From Clostridia bacterium (GTDB lineage Bacteria > Bacillota > Clostridia > Christensenellales > DUVY01), in contig BNZQ01000003.1 in NCBI GenBank assembly GCA_026001225.1, forward strand, positions 1 through 61,935: a stretch of 61,935 nucleotides of DNA. Direction: 5' to 3'. The first letter of the stretch is position 1. Every line of letters begins with the position of its first letter. The notes beneath the pieces are model-generated. The model was not told where the DNA came from, ran no database searches, and saw only the letters and a program-made list of their open reading frames with translations. Positions 7,429-17,482 of this stretch are shown in pieces. The position numbers and the translations under genes are program-made.

Positions 7429-8592
7429 ATGTATAACATACTCAAATTAAACGAAATCAGCCCCGTCGCCGATAAAGCGTTCACGGCGAACTATGCCGTG
7501 ACCAAGGACTGCAAAACGCCTGTCGGGATCATGCTGCGCAGCTTTTCCATGCACGACTATGCCCTGCCCGAAAGCGTATTGGCCGTGGCGCGGGCGGGCG
7601 CGGGCACGAACAACATTCCCGTCGATAAGTACGCCGCGAAAGGCGTCGTGGTGTTCAATACGCCGGGCGCAAACGCCAACGCGGTCAAGGAATTGACGCT
7701 GTGCGGCCTGCTGCTGGCTTCGCGCCAAATCGCCGAGGGCATCGAATGGACGAAAACCCTGAAAGGCAAGGGCGCGGAGGTCGGAAAAGCGGTCGAGACC
7801 GGCAAGAACAATTTCGTCGGGCCGGAAATTACCGGCAAGAAATTGGGCGTCGTGGGCCTAGGCGCGATCGGCGCGCAGGTCGCCAACGCCGCCGTAGACC
7901 TCGGCATGACCGTATACGGTTACGATCCGTTTCTCTCGATCGACGCCGCGTGGAGTATCAATAACGGCGTCGTCAAGGAAACCGATCTGAACAATATCTA
8001 CAGGGAATGCGACTATATTTCTCTGCACGTCCCCTTGACCGATAAAACCCGCAACCTGATCGATTCCGAGGCGGTCGCCAAGATGAAGCCCGGCGCGGCC
8101 CTGCTCAATTTTTCGCGCGGCGAGTTGGTCAACAACAAGGATATTTTGAAGGCTCTCGCGGCCGATAAATTGGGCCGTTACGTCACCGACTTCCCCGCCG
8201 ACGAGCTGATCGGCGCGAAAGGCGTTATTTGTATCCCCCATTTGGGCGCGTCTACGCCCGAAGCCGAGGACAACTGCGCCTACATGGCGGCGAAACAACT
8301 GGTGGATTATATTGAGAACGGGAATATCACCAACAGCGTCAATTTCCCGAGCTGCAGCCTGCCGCGCACGGGCAAGTGCCGGATCACGGTCGCGCACCTG
8401 AATATCAAGAGTATGCTCGTCCAAATGACCGACGCGATCAGCGGCGCGAAGATCAACATTTCCAACATGCTGAGTAAGAGCCAGGGCGAATATTCCTATG
8501 CGATGTTCGAGCTGGACGACGACGCGAACGACACGGTCATCGGGAAATTGAACGCGATTAAGGATATTTTGCGGATACGCGTCATTCGATAA
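7429..8592 (+). CDS. serA: D-3-phosphoglycerate dehydrogenase
   Basis: SerA oxidises 3-phosphoglycerate to 3-phosphohydroxypyruvate with NAD, the first step of serine synthesis. The 387-residue protein is the short form of the family. It has the N-terminal substrate domain (ARAGAGTNNIPVDKYAAKGVVVFNTPGANANAVKEL), the nucleotide-binding motif GVVGLGAIGAQVANAA, the hydride-transfer region (NFSRGELVNN) and the catalytic His in HLGASTPEAEDN. A C-terminal ACT domain (about residues 315-387) could bind serine for feedback control. The ATG lies directly after a hairpin and has no ribosome site of its own after that hairpin. Confidence 0.96.
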   Translation: MYNILKLNEISPVADKAFTANYAVTKDCKTPVGIMLRSFSMHDYALPESVLAVARAGAGTNNIPVDKYAAKGVVVFNTPGANANAVKELTLCGLLLASRQIAEGIEWTKTLKGKGAEVGKAVETGKNNFVGPEITGKKLGVVGLGAIGAQVANAAVDLGMTVYGYDPFLSIDAAWSINNGVVKETDLNNIYRECDYISLHVPLTDKTRNLIDSEAVAKMKPGAALLNFSRGELVNNKDILKALAADKLGRYVTDFPADELIGAKGVICIPHLGASTPEAEDNCAYMAAKQLVDYIENGNITNSVNFPSCSLPRTGKCRITVAHLNIKSMLVQMTDAISGAKINISNMLSKSQGEYSYAMFELDDDANDTVIGKLNAIKDILRIRVIR

Positions 8593-8623
8593 TTTGAGGC
8601 TTGATTTTTCTTTTTTGCGATAT

Positions 8624-9289
8624 TTATCGGATCAGAACTATATTGCTCCCCTCCACCTGATACGTATGACCGTCCTTGGCGGTGAAACGATTGGAGGAGG
8701 GATCTATGTTGTACACATTGCCGTAATTGTCAGTGACCGTGCCGTGTACTGGATCCTGGACGCCGCGGCCGGAAAAGATATTTCCCGCTTGATGCACGAT
8801 CTCTTTTGCCATTCCTTTCGCCACCTTGAGCCCGATAATCAGCAAAATAACCGGCCCGATCACCAACATCCCCGATACCATGCCGACACAACTCCAAAAG
8901 ATTGAAAAGCTGACACTCGCCGTCTTTACCGAGAGAATTACAATTTGCACCGCCCATAATACAACGCCGATCATGGCAAACGCCCACGCCGCGTTGCCTG
9001 TTTCGATCAACACGGAAATCAAGCCGCAAATTCCGCCCATCGCGGATAACAAAAAGCCCGGTAATTTGAGTGCCGACCCGAATCGTTTTTCCGGTTTGAA
9101 CAGCGGATTTTTGCCCGCTTTGTGTACGATAACGCCGATAACGGACGCAAGCCCGACGATTCCGGTTGAGATCACCGCGAAGTAGGGGTATGCCGGGCTT
9201 CCCGTCAGCGCAAGCGTTAGGCCCAAGCCAAGCCCCGCCGCCGCGAAGAGCACGGACAAGATAAGACCGAGGATTTTTGTCACTTTCAT
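8624..9289 (-). CDS. Multi-pass membrane protein of unknown function
   Basis: This 221-residue protein has about five hydrophobic segments (roughly residues 7-30, 35-55, 75-97, 103-122 and 128-157) and a hydrophilic C-terminal tail with short motifs HGTVTDNYGNVYNIDPSSN and GHTYQVEGS. I do not recognise the family. It is divergent from the XRE regulator at 9444, with a shared 154-bp intergenic region containing a palindromic candidate operator, so the regulator may control it. The start is supported by GAAAGGAG upstream. Confidence 0.65.
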   Translation of the reverse strand: MKVTKILGLILSVLFAAAGLGLGLTLALTGSPAYPYFAVISTGIVGLASVIGVIVHKAGKNPLFKPEKRFGSALKLPGFLLSAMGGICGLISVLIETGNAAWAFAMIGVVLWAVQIVILSVKTASVSFSIFWSCVGMVSGMLVIGPVILLIIGLKVAKGMAKEIVHQAGNIFSGRGVQDPVHGTVTDNYGNVYNIDPSSNRFTAKDGHTYQVEGSNIVLIR

Positions 9290-9350
9290 GTTATTTGTCT
9301 CCTTTCCTACTACCTCCCTCGTGGGAGGTTATTTTAATATATCTATTATA

Positions 9351-9430
9351 ATATACAATTTGTATATTGTCAACTATATTTTGTATATTTTTTGCCGATC
9401 CGTATATAAATAATATATACTTTTTGTATA
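9351..9430. promoter_or_regulatory. Candidate operator sites between the membrane gene and the XRE regulator
   Basis: A 17-bp palindrome (ATATACAA-T-TTGTATAT, 9351-9367) is followed by two further TTTGTATA half-sites at 9380-9387 and 9423-9430. The last is directly upstream of the regulator's ribosome site. This spacing of repeated half-sites in a divergent promoter is what an autoregulating XRE protein would use. The region is AT-rich, so chance palindromes are possible. Confidence 0.45.
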
Positions 9431-9443
9431 GGAAAGGAGCGTT

Positions 9444-9764
9444 ATGTTTTCCCAAAATTTAGCCGCGCTGCGGCAGAGTTTCGGATTTACGCAAAAGGAA
9501 GCCGCCCAAAAATTGGGCATACCGTATCCGCGGTACAATCACTATGAAACCGGACGGAACGAACCGGATTTGGAAACCCTAAAGGCTATATCCCGTTTCT
9601 TTGACGTGAGCCTTGACGAATTGCTGGAAAATGAAATCCAGATAAAACCCCGCGTCCCCCATAAAACGGCAAGTCAATCCGGCGGCGACGAATTGGACGA
9701 GCTTTTGGCTTTGGCCGAAACCCTTCATTTAAAAATAAAATCGTTAAAGGCAAGAAACAAATAG
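9444..9764 (+). CDS. XRE-family helix-turn-helix regulator
   Basis: This 106-residue protein has an N-terminal HTH_3 domain (residues about 6-60): LRQSFGFTQKEAAQKLGIPYPRYNHYETG is the helix-turn-helix, and ISRFFDVSLDELL is the closing part. The C-terminal tail is helical (LDELLALAETLHLKIKSLK) and may dimerise. GGAAAGGAG precedes the ATG. It is divergent from the membrane-protein gene at 8624-9289, and repeated TTTGTATA sites lie between them, suggesting local control. The ligand or signal is unknown. Confidence 0.85.
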   Translation: MFSQNLAALRQSFGFTQKEAAQKLGIPYPRYNHYETGRNEPDLETLKAISRFFDVSLDELLENEIQIKPRVPHKTASQSGGDELDELLALAETLHLKIKSLKARNK

Positions 9765-9774
9765 AACCCGTGCT

Positions 9775-10887
9775 TTAAACCTTCATTTCTTTGATTTTAT
9801 CCGTATAATACCGAACCAAATCCCATTTCGTGCCGGGCATTAAACGGTGATCGGGACAAGGGATGAACCCGCCCAGAGCGGCCAAGCCGCGAATCCTTTC
9901 GAGCTCGGCGTCCACGGCGGCCCTGTCCTTGCGAAGCGCGGTTTTGTCCATGCCGCCCACCCCGAGCATCCCTTTGCCGAATTTTTGGCGCGCGGGCGCG
10001 AATTGATCGCCCCACGTGCCGATTTCGATCGGGAACATGGTGTTGACGCCGTTTGCGAACCAAACGGGCAACAGCCTTTCGGTGACGCCGTCACAGTCCA
10101 GCGAAATGATATCCAAGCCATATTTTTTACACAATTCGTTGCGCTTTTTATAGTGCTTGGCGCACAATTCCTCGAACATAACCGGACTGATCAGCGGGCC
10201 GTTTTTAAAGCAGATATCCTCCCAATAGTGGCCGAAATCAAATTGAACGCCCAAAGCTAACACGGCCTCGGCGCATTTATATTGCATGTCGGCGTAGGTG
10301 TCGATGATCTCGGCGAACAAGTCATAATCGTCGGCGATCATATAACTCATGCCCACGACCGAAAGCATGTCGCGTATGGCGCCCAGCACGCTTCCCAAAA
10401 ACAATCCTGCCGGATAGTCGCGTTCGGAATCGTTGAACTTTTTAAAAAAACCGATGTCCACGCGTTCGGGCTTAAATTGCATTTTGGGCTTATAAAGCTC
10501 TTCCCACGCGGCGCGATCCTTTAAAAGGTAATCCACCTCGGCGGGAATGCCGGCCGCGCCTGCCCGTTTTTTTTCGATCAAGCCCGATCCGTTGACGTAA
10601 ACCGTGAAGCCGTCGGCGGTTTTTTCCAATTCCTTGTATTCAAACGCCGGCCAAAGCCCGTTAAAAGCCGAAACCGTACACGCCCAGGTCGCGTCCCAGC
10701 CCAATAATTTATCGATCTCGCGGTCGGCGGCGTTGCCGTCTTCCCACGCCCGCGCAAGCTCCATGGATAGGTGTCCTTGCTCTGCCCATTCGGCCAGCAA
10801 TTCGTTCCAATATCCGAAATGGATCGCGGGCATACGGTCTGTTTTTTTGTACCGCAGTATGTTCAGCGCTCTTTCTCTGTTCGTCAT
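9775..10887 (-). CDS. Uroporphyrinogen decarboxylase-family protein, probably not a haem enzyme
   Basis: The 370-residue protein has the URO-D/MtaA TIM-barrel pattern: a start like TNRERALNILRYKKTDRMPAIHFG, the central HYWEDICFKNGPLISPVMFEELCAKHYKK (platform helix) and the C-terminal PCPDHRLMPGTKWDLVRYY. Members of this superfamily include methyl-cobalamin:CoM methyltransferases, and many copies of unknown role occur in anaerobes. No haem genes or corrinoid proteins are nearby, so the substrate cannot be named. A second, different URO-D-family gene lies at 56801-57871 in the carbohydrate locus. The gene ends just 10 nt from the convergent XRE gene. Confidence 0.8.
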   Translation of the reverse strand: MTNRERALNILRYKKTDRMPAIHFGYWNELLAEWAEQGHLSMELARAWEDGNAADREIDKLLGWDATWACTVSAFNGLWPAFEYKELEKTADGFTVYVNGSGLIEKKRAGAAGIPAEVDYLLKDRAAWEELYKPKMQFKPERVDIGFFKKFNDSERDYPAGLFLGSVLGAIRDMLSVVGMSYMIADDYDLFAEIIDTYADMQYKCAEAVLALGVQFDFGHYWEDICFKNGPLISPVMFEELCAKHYKKRNELCKKYGLDIISLDCDGVTERLLPVWFANGVNTMFPIEIGTWGDQFAPARQKFGKGMLGVGGMDKTALRKDRAAVDAELERIRGLAALGGFIPCPDHRLMPGTKWDLVRYYTDKIKEMKV

Positions 10888-11073
10888 TTTAATTCCTTTT
10901 ATATTCCGTCATCCGTCCGACGCCGGTATCCTACTATTGCCTTTTATTTTATCATCTTTGGAGGTTTTTGTCTTTAGACAAAAATAAACTTTTTTTATCT
11001 TTTCGTCAAAATAGAAGCGTGCCGCAAACCGTCAAATTTGAAGAACGTATTTGGCACCCTATCCGTCCCCGAT

Positions 11074-12072
11074 TCAATTCTGATTTAAAATATCGCTTAA
11101 TAGCTTCCGGTCGCCCAATAACTTCCCCGCGCCGGAGATGACCGCGTATTGGGCGTCGGCGAAAACGGCCGCGGGCAGCTTTAAAACGCTGCGTATGTAA
11201 TCTTCCAAGCCCGTGATCAGCGCGCCGCCGCCGCACACATGAAGCCCCGACCGCAAGACCTGCGCGCAGATTTCGGGCGGGCAGCGGTTGATGACCGATT
11301 CGGCCGCCTCGGCGATCCGGCGGTAATAGGGCGCAACCGAGCGCGAAACGGCGCGGCTTTCCACCGTGACCGAATTCGGGCTTTTATCGGAATTATTCGT
11401 GCCGTTTACGGTCAGCGTGGACACGTCGTTTTCGTACAAGCTGCCGATCGATTCGCGCAAACGCTCGGTCGAGAGCGGTCCGATTTCCAAATTGTATTTT
11501 TCCAAAATAAAGCGGCTGACCGCTCTGTCCATATTTTGCGTGCCCAAACAGATACTGCAGCCCTCGACGATCCCCGACAAGCTGATGACCGCGATATCCG
11601 CCGTCCCGCCGCCGATATCGGCCACGAAACAGCCTTTCGGACTCATGAGCGGCAAGCCCATGCCGTGCGCCGCGCAGATCGCCTTTTCCACAAGAACGAC
11701 CTCGCCGATCCCGCATTGCAATAAAACGCCCTCGAAATCCCGCCGCTCCTCCTCGGTCAAGCCGCACGGCACGGCAAGCAGCGCGCGCACGCGGCCCGGA
11801 AACCCGCGCCGGTCCACGACCCGCGCCAAGAAATCGGACAGCATCATCGCCGCCGCTCCCGCGTCGGCGATTACGCCCTCGGAAATCGGGCAGACGACGT
11901 TTGTCTTTTCGGGCGCGCGGCCCAGCATTTCCTTTGCCCTCTGCCCCGCGGCGCGCAAAAACTTGTCCGAATACGCCACGACGGACGGCTCGGATAAAAC
12001 GATCCCGTTGCCGCTCAAAAATATCGTCGTGTTGGAGGTTCCTAATTCAATTGCGATTTGCGTTACAGCCAT
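11074..12072 (-). CDS. MreB-like bacterial actin (divergent)
   Basis: MreB proteins form membrane-bound filaments guiding elongation-phase cell wall synthesis. The 332-residue protein keeps the actin-fold nucleotide motifs: phosphate-1 (AIELGTSNTTIFLSGNG), phosphate-2 (FVADIGGGTADIAVISL) and adenosine (VCGGGALITGLEDYI), plus the MreB-like ALLAVPCGLTEEERRDFE. It is somewhat divergent (IELGTSNT rather than DLGTAN) and is not next to mreC/mreD, so it may be an Mbl- or MreBH-like paralogue. Its start codon abuts a tandem heptamer array (12071 onward) and has no Shine-Dalgarno sequence. The gene ppx lies upstream on the same strand. Confidence 0.85.
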   Translation of the reverse strand: MAVTQIAIELGTSNTTIFLSGNGIVLSEPSVVAYSDKFLRAAGQRAKEMLGRAPEKTNVVCPISEGVIADAGAAAMMLSDFLARVVDRRGFPGRVRALLAVPCGLTEEERRDFEGVLLQCGIGEVVLVEKAICAAHGMGLPLMSPKGCFVADIGGGTADIAVISLSGIVEGCSICLGTQNMDRAVSRFILEKYNLEIGPLSTERLRESIGSLYENDVSTLTVNGTNNSDKSPNSVTVESRAVSRSVAPYYRRIAEAAESVINRCPPEICAQVLRSGLHVCGGGALITGLEDYIRSVLKLPAAVFADAQYAVISGAGKLLGDRKLLSDILNQN

Positions 12073-12183
12073 AGTAGTGGTCAGTGGTCAGTGGTTAGCG
12101 GTCAGTTATTAGTGATTGCGCAAAAGGTGTCATTCTGTTTGATGTAAAGAATCTCAACCTCTTAAACGAATCACTGACCACTA
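12071..12183. repeat. Heptamer-repeat cassette between ppx and the mreB-like gene
   Basis: Copies of AGTGGTC and its variants run from 12071 to about 12115, directly against the mreB-like start codon. An inverted set (CACTGACCACTA) lies at 12172-12183 and supplies the ppx stop codon. Between them is a CATTCTGTTTGATGTAAAG segment of the common GTCATTC...GAATCTC dispersed repeat type. The inverted heptamers could fold the cassette into a hairpin. Confidence 0.65.
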
Positions 12184-13695
12184 CAATATCTCTAAGTTCT
12201 TTCCGTACGCCCTAAGGAAGTCTACGCTGGCCCCGAGCGCGTCCAAAATCTCTAAGCCGGCGTCCCCTTCGACCTCGGTCTTCATGATCACGCTGTCGCC
12301 CAAAACGTCGCAGTTGATCGATTTGACCGTGCCGGACATACTGCGGTCCAAGCTCTCGGCGATCTTTAAAATCACCCCTAATTTACGGACGGCGGCATAG
12401 TCCTCCTCGCGGACGACCTCCTTATAGCGCGACCACGCGGCCATGTCAAAGTCGTCTTTTCGGTGCGCGCTGGCCGTAAACGCCGCCAGCACAAGGTCGC
12501 GGTGGGTAATGCCGTACAGGTTGCTGTTTAAGATGATATAACAGGAGTGCTTTTGGTGGTCGTAGTATTTGAGCCGCATACCGCTGTCGTGCAGGACAGC
12601 CGCGACGCGCAGGACTTTGATGTACTGGCGCGGCAGCTTATGCAGGACGCGCAGCTGCTTATACAGCTGAATCGACAAATCGTACACATGGTCGGCGTGC
12701 TCGATATTCACGTCGAAATAGTTGACCAACGTGTTCAGCGAATGTCCCAAAACATCGCTTAAAGGCTTTTCCGCTATTTGGGGCACCGCGTGATTGAACA
12801 TGAGGCCCTCCCGCAGTCCGCAGCCGCTGATCGTGACGCCCTTGTACTGCGTCAATTTAAAGAGCGCGCTGACGCAAGAGAGCGCGCTGATGAAAATATC
12901 GGCGCGGCCGCTTGACAAGCCCTTGATTTTCATGCGCTTTTCGGTGTCGAGCACGCGCAGGGTGTCGTAAATATCCCCGAAATTTTCGCGCGACACGAAA
13001 TAATTATGCGCCATTTCGAGCGGGTATTTGATCATGCGGCGGGAAATTTTGCCCAAATTTCGGAACGAGCCGCCCACGCCGATCAAGGGAATATCCGGCT
13101 CGACCTCGGCCAGCCACGGAATGCGGCGGAATTGGTCGATATAGAATTCCTCGATCTTTTCGGCCTGCTCCTCCGGCGTGAACGAAGGGTCGTTGTACAG
13201 CGCGGTCAACGTGATCGCGCCGAACGGCAGATTCTCAAAGGCCAAAATATTGCGGCGGTTGTAATAGATCAGCTGTGTGGTGCCCCCGCTGATCTCCATG
13301 ATCAAGCCCTTGGGAATGTCGAACGAATTGATGACGCCCTGATAAATGTAGGAGGCTTCCTCCTCGGGGGTCAAAACCTTTATTTTAAAGCCGCAAGTCG
13401 AATAGACCTCCTCCAAAAAGCTCTTTTGGTTTTTGGCGCGGCGCACCGCGCTCGTGGCGACGGCGACGATTTTATCGACGTTGTTGATGTCGCACAGCTT
13501 TTTGAACATTTTTAACGTCTTGACCGCCTGCGCGATCCGCGAGGGCTTTAAGAACCCTTCGCGTTCCATGTCCTGTCCGAGCCGCACGGTTTCCTTCAAT
13601 TCGTCGAAGACAACAAAATACCCGCCTTCGAGTATGTTCGCCAATACCAGGCGGGCCGAGTTTGATCCGAGATCGATGATAGCGATTTTTTCCAT
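12181..13695 (-). CDS. ppx: Exopolyphosphatase / guanosine pentaphosphatase (Ppx/GppA) with HD-like C-terminal domain
   Basis: Ppx/GppA proteins hydrolyse polyphosphate or pppGpp. Starting at the ATG at 13695 the protein (504 residues) begins MEKIAIIDLGSNSARLVL, the family's phosphate-1 motif. GLIMEISGGTTQLIYYN is phosphate-2 and PLIGVGGSFRNLGK matches the adenosine region. The C-terminal third carries an HD-like helical domain (VAAVLHDSGMRLKYYDHQKHSCYIILN, with H-D and H-K-H). The open frame extends 11 codons further upstream, but those residues are not family-like. A TTGACA-16-TATAAT promoter lies at 13758-13785. The stop codon TAG is formed by a heptamer repeat. Confidence 0.87.
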   Translation of the reverse strand: MEKIAIIDLGSNSARLVLANILEGGYFVVFDELKETVRLGQDMEREGFLKPSRIAQAVKTLKMFKKLCDINNVDKIVAVATSAVRRAKNQKSFLEEVYSTCGFKIKVLTPEEEASYIYQGVINSFDIPKGLIMEISGGTTQLIYYNRRNILAFENLPFGAITLTALYNDPSFTPEEQAEKIEEFYIDQFRRIPWLAEVEPDIPLIGVGGSFRNLGKISRRMIKYPLEMAHNYFVSRENFGDIYDTLRVLDTEKRMKIKGLSSGRADIFISALSCVSALFKLTQYKGVTISGCGLREGLMFNHAVPQIAEKPLSDVLGHSLNTLVNYFDVNIEHADHVYDLSIQLYKQLRVLHKLPRQYIKVLRVAAVLHDSGMRLKYYDHQKHSCYIILNSNLYGITHRDLVLAAFTASAHRKDDFDMAAWSRYKEVVREEDYAAVRKLGVILKIAESLDRSMSGTVKSINCDVLGDSVIMKTEVEGDAGLEILDALGASVDFLRAYGKNLEIL

Positions 13696-13757
13696 AATAC
13701 GCGCAAAGCCTTTTAGCGGCACTCCCATACCGCTTTTATTTTAAAACTGTTTTATAT

Positions 13758-13785
13758 ATTATACCATAGAATTTGAACCTGTCAA
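13758..13785 (-). promoter_or_regulatory. Promoter of ppx
   Basis: On the minus strand TTGACA (13785-13780) and TATAAT (13763-13758) are 16 bp apart, about 60 nt upstream of the ppx ATG. Confidence 0.7.
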
Positions 13786-13954
13786 GGGGGTATCCTTTCA
13801 AAAAAATATACAAAATTTATCGGTATTTTATGTATAGTTTGAAAAACGGGCGTATTATTTACCGGAAAACAGAACGATACCGACGATTGTCCCCAGCATA
13901 CCGCCGAGAATCAGGCAAAGAGACGGGAACTTGATTAAAGAAAGTTTAAAAAAG

Positions 13955-13984
13955 TTGACAAATCCAACTGAATTATAGTATAAT
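13955..13984 (+). promoter_or_regulatory. Perfect consensus promoter of the leaderless lipoprotein gene
   Basis: TTGACA (13955-13960) and TATAAT (13979-13984) match both consensus hexamers, spaced 18 bp. The ATG of the lipoprotein begins 6 nt after the -10, where transcription should begin. Confidence 0.8.
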
Positions 13985-13990
13985 TGAATT

Positions 13991-14584
13991 ATGAAAAATA
14001 GATGCATTCCCGTCTTGGTGCTTGTCTTTGCGTTTGGCATATGTTTTATGTCCGCTTGCCGCAAGGATGATCATTCATTCGAGCAAGATAATACTGCATC
14101 TATACAACCGGAACAAAAACAAACTTGCATTCTTGCTTTTGAAACGAACGGCGGAACATATTTACCATCTGTAAGTTATTATAAAGATGATACTGCGAGT
14201 ATTCCCCAAACAGCTCCGAAAAAACGCGGCTATCCTTTTGAAGCTTGGTATACCGATAAGGCGTGTACCAAGATCTCGCCTATGGCTTTTAAGATAACAA
14301 ATTCTATGACTTTGTACGCTCAATGGGGAACAGAATTCCCTATTTATGCTATTAGATTATTTAGATTCGGTACTCAATACTCCTCAGACACATGTTATGC
14401 GGGCGAATCAATTAACACACCACCCGAACCAAGATATCCCTATGACGGCTACCAACCTCCTTTTTATGCTTGGTATCTTGATGCATCTTTTCAAGAACGA
14501 GCGGATTTTCCATATGTTCCGACTAAATCGACAACGAACCTTTACGCAAGATGGGGAAGCTATACTGTGGGATTTTACGGATAA
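13991..14584 (+). CDS. Lipoprotein with two InlB B-repeat-like units
   Basis: The 197-residue protein has a signal peptide ending in the lipobox FMSAC, so it is probably a lipid-anchored surface protein. Two copies of the InlB B-repeat (Listeria-Bacteroides repeat) follow: residues about 52-105 (LAFETNGGTYLPSV...FEAWYTDKACTKI...MTLYAQW) and a degenerate one about 112-190 (GYQPPFYAWYLDASF...TNLYARW). Such repeats form small beta-grasp-like stalk domains. The gene is clearly AT-richer than its neighbours, suggesting recent acquisition. The start codon sits 6 nt after a perfect -10 box, so the mRNA is probably leaderless. Confidence 0.75.
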   Translation: MKNRCIPVLVLVFAFGICFMSACRKDDHSFEQDNTASIQPEQKQTCILAFETNGGTYLPSVSYYKDDTASIPQTAPKKRGYPFEAWYTDKACTKISPMAFKITNSMTLYAQWGTEFPIYAIRLFRFGTQYSSDTCYAGESINTPPEPRYPYDGYQPPFYAWYLDASFQERADFPYVPTKSTTNLYARWGSYTVGFYG

Positions 14585-14641
14585 CACATAATTCATAGCA
14601 AAATTTTTAAAAAGAGTGTGAGAAAAAAGGAAAAAATCATC

Positions 14642-15838
14642 ATGAAAGAAAAAATCGTTTTGGCGTATTCGGGCGGCTTGGACACGTCGATCATCATTCC
14701 GTGGCTGCTGGAAAACTATGACTGCGAGGTCATCGCGGTGGCGGGCGATGTCGGGCAGGGCGAGGAATTAGAGCCTTTGCACGAAAAGGCCAAAAAAACC
14801 GGCGCGAGCAAGCTCTATATCGAGGATTTAAAGGACGAATTTGTCCGCGATTTCATCTTCCCCACGCTGAAAGCCGGCGCGGTGTACGAGGGCAAATACC
14901 TGCTCGGGACGTCGTTCGCGCGGCCCGTGATCGCCAAACGATTGGTGGAAATCGCCGAGAAAGAGGGCGCGTCGGCCATCTGCCACGGCGCGACCGGCAA
15001 GGGCAACGACCAGGTACGGTTTGAATTGACCGTCAAGGCTCTCGCGCCGCATTTAAAGATTATCGCCCCGTGGCGGATTTGGGATATCAAATCGCGCGAA
15101 GAGGAAATCGAGTACGCGCAAAAACGCGGCATTTCCGTACCCGTCACCAAAAAACGCCCTTATAGCATGGACCGCAACCTGTGGCATTTGAGCCACGAGG
15201 GCGCGGACTTGGAGGATCCCGCCAACGAACCGAAGGACGATCTGTTGATGATCTGTTCCCCGCCCGAAAAGGCTCCCGACAAGGCCGAATACGTCGAGAT
15301 CGGTTTCGAGCAAGGGATTCCCGTTTCCGTGAACGGTAAACGGATGAACGGCGTGGACTTGATTTGCGCGCTGAACGCGGTCGGCGCAAAGCACGGCGTG
15401 GGCACGGCCGATTTGGTGGAGAACCGTCTGGTCGGCATGAAGTCCCGCGGCGTGTACGAAACCCCCGGCGGCACGATCCTGTACGAGGCGCACCGCGCCC
15501 TGGAAAGCCTGACCTTAGACCGCGCGACCGCGCACTATAAGGAGATGCTGTCGGTGCGCTTTGCCGAGCTTGTGTACGACGGCTGTTGGTATACCCCGCT
15601 GCGCGAGGCTCTGTCGGCGTTCGTGGACGAAACGCAAAAGACCGTCACCGGCACGGCGCGCCTCAAGCTGTACAAGGGCACGGCGCGGAGCGCGGGCGTC
15701 AAGTCCCCCTATTCCCTGTACGACATGGATATCGCGACGTTCGGCGCGGAAAACGTGTACAACCAAAAGGACGCCGAGGGCTTTATCAACCTGTTCGGCT
15801 TGCCGCTGAAGGTTAGGGCGATGAAGTTACGCAAATGA
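14642..15838 (+). CDS. argG: Argininosuccinate synthase
   Basis: ArgG joins citrulline and aspartate, using ATP, to form argininosuccinate. The 398-residue protein begins [22 protein letters not shown], which holds the PP-loop ATP motif SGGLDTS. It also has the [13 protein letters not shown] and EVFEDPANEP-like (DLEDPANEP) signatures. The ATG at 14642, with AAGGA upstream, is chosen over an in-frame GTG at 14618 because the family starts here. The stop codon abuts a short palindromic element (15839-15893), and argH, the next enzyme of the pathway, follows on the same strand. Confidence 0.97.
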   Translation: MKEKIVLAYSGGLDTSIIIPWLLENYDCEVIAVAGDVGQGEELEPLHEKAKKTGASKLYIEDLKDEFVRDFIFPTLKAGAVYEGKYLLGTSFARPVIAKRLVEIAEKEGASAICHGATGKGNDQVRFELTVKALAPHLKIIAPWRIWDIKSREEEIEYAQKRGISVPVTKKRPYSMDRNLWHLSHEGADLEDPANEPKDDLLMICSPPEKAPDKAEYVEIGFEQGIPVSVNGKRMNGVDLICALNAVGAKHGVGTADLVENRLVGMKSRGVYETPGGTILYEAHRALESLTLDRATAHYKEMLSVRFAELVYDGCWYTPLREALSAFVDETQKTVTGTARLKLYKGTARSAGVKSPYSLYDMDIATFGAENVYNQKDAEGFINLFGLPLKVRAMKLRK

Positions 15839-15893
15839 ATCGGCGTAGATCGGGCGTGATGCGGGCTACGCTTGACACCCAATCTACGCCGAT
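15839..15893. repeat. Palindromic element 5 (short form) after the argG stop codon
   Basis: AATCGGCGTAGAT (15839-15851) and its complement at 15881-15893 enclose a 29-nt core. The core matches part of the larger element at 21014-21136 (shared: CGGGCGTGAT and CGGGCTACGCTT). It looks like the same family with the central hairpin deleted. GCAAA just before the stop codon is also repeated, inverted, just outside the right arm, so the pairing extends across the stop codon with a 3-nt bulge. Confidence 0.6.
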
Positions 15894-15932
15894 TTGCCGT
15901 CATACTGTTGATAGAAGTTTTTAGGAAAGAGC

Positions 15933-15968
15933 GCGAGAGAACGCTTTCTATAAAAAAGGTTCTCTCGC
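15933..15968. repeat. GCGAGAGAAC-type hairpin upstream of argH
   Basis: GCGAGAGAAC (15933-15942) pairs with GTTCTCTCGC (15959-15968). It belongs to the hairpin family also found upstream of serA and oppB. Here a ribosome site (AAAAGGA) lies after the hairpin, so argH does not depend on a bridged spacing. Confidence 0.65.
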
Positions 15969-15980
15969 AAAAGGATAGAA

Positions 15981-17372
<1,392 letters not shown>

Positions 17373-17391
17373 TAAAATTTTGAAAAATCTT

Positions 17392-17425
17392 GCGAGAGAA
17401 CTTTTTTGTAAAAAAGTTCTCTCGC
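17392..17425. repeat. GCGAGAGAAC-type hairpin downstream of argH
   Basis: A 15-bp stem with a small loop (GCGAGAGAACTTTTT with its complement) lies 20 nt after the argH stop codon and is followed by GCTCTTTC. It may serve as the argH terminator. Confidence 0.6.
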
Positions 17426-17482
17426 GCTCTTTCAAAAAACTTTCAGCTATTCAATAGGGAGATATACCGAAACCAACGTAAT

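Noticed and set aside
13855..14064. Small minus-strand open frame with a hydrophobic C-terminus (GGMLGTIVGIVLFSGK)
   Set aside because: It overlaps the promoter and start of the lipoprotein at 13991, has no ribosome site and its first part is just the antisense of that gene.
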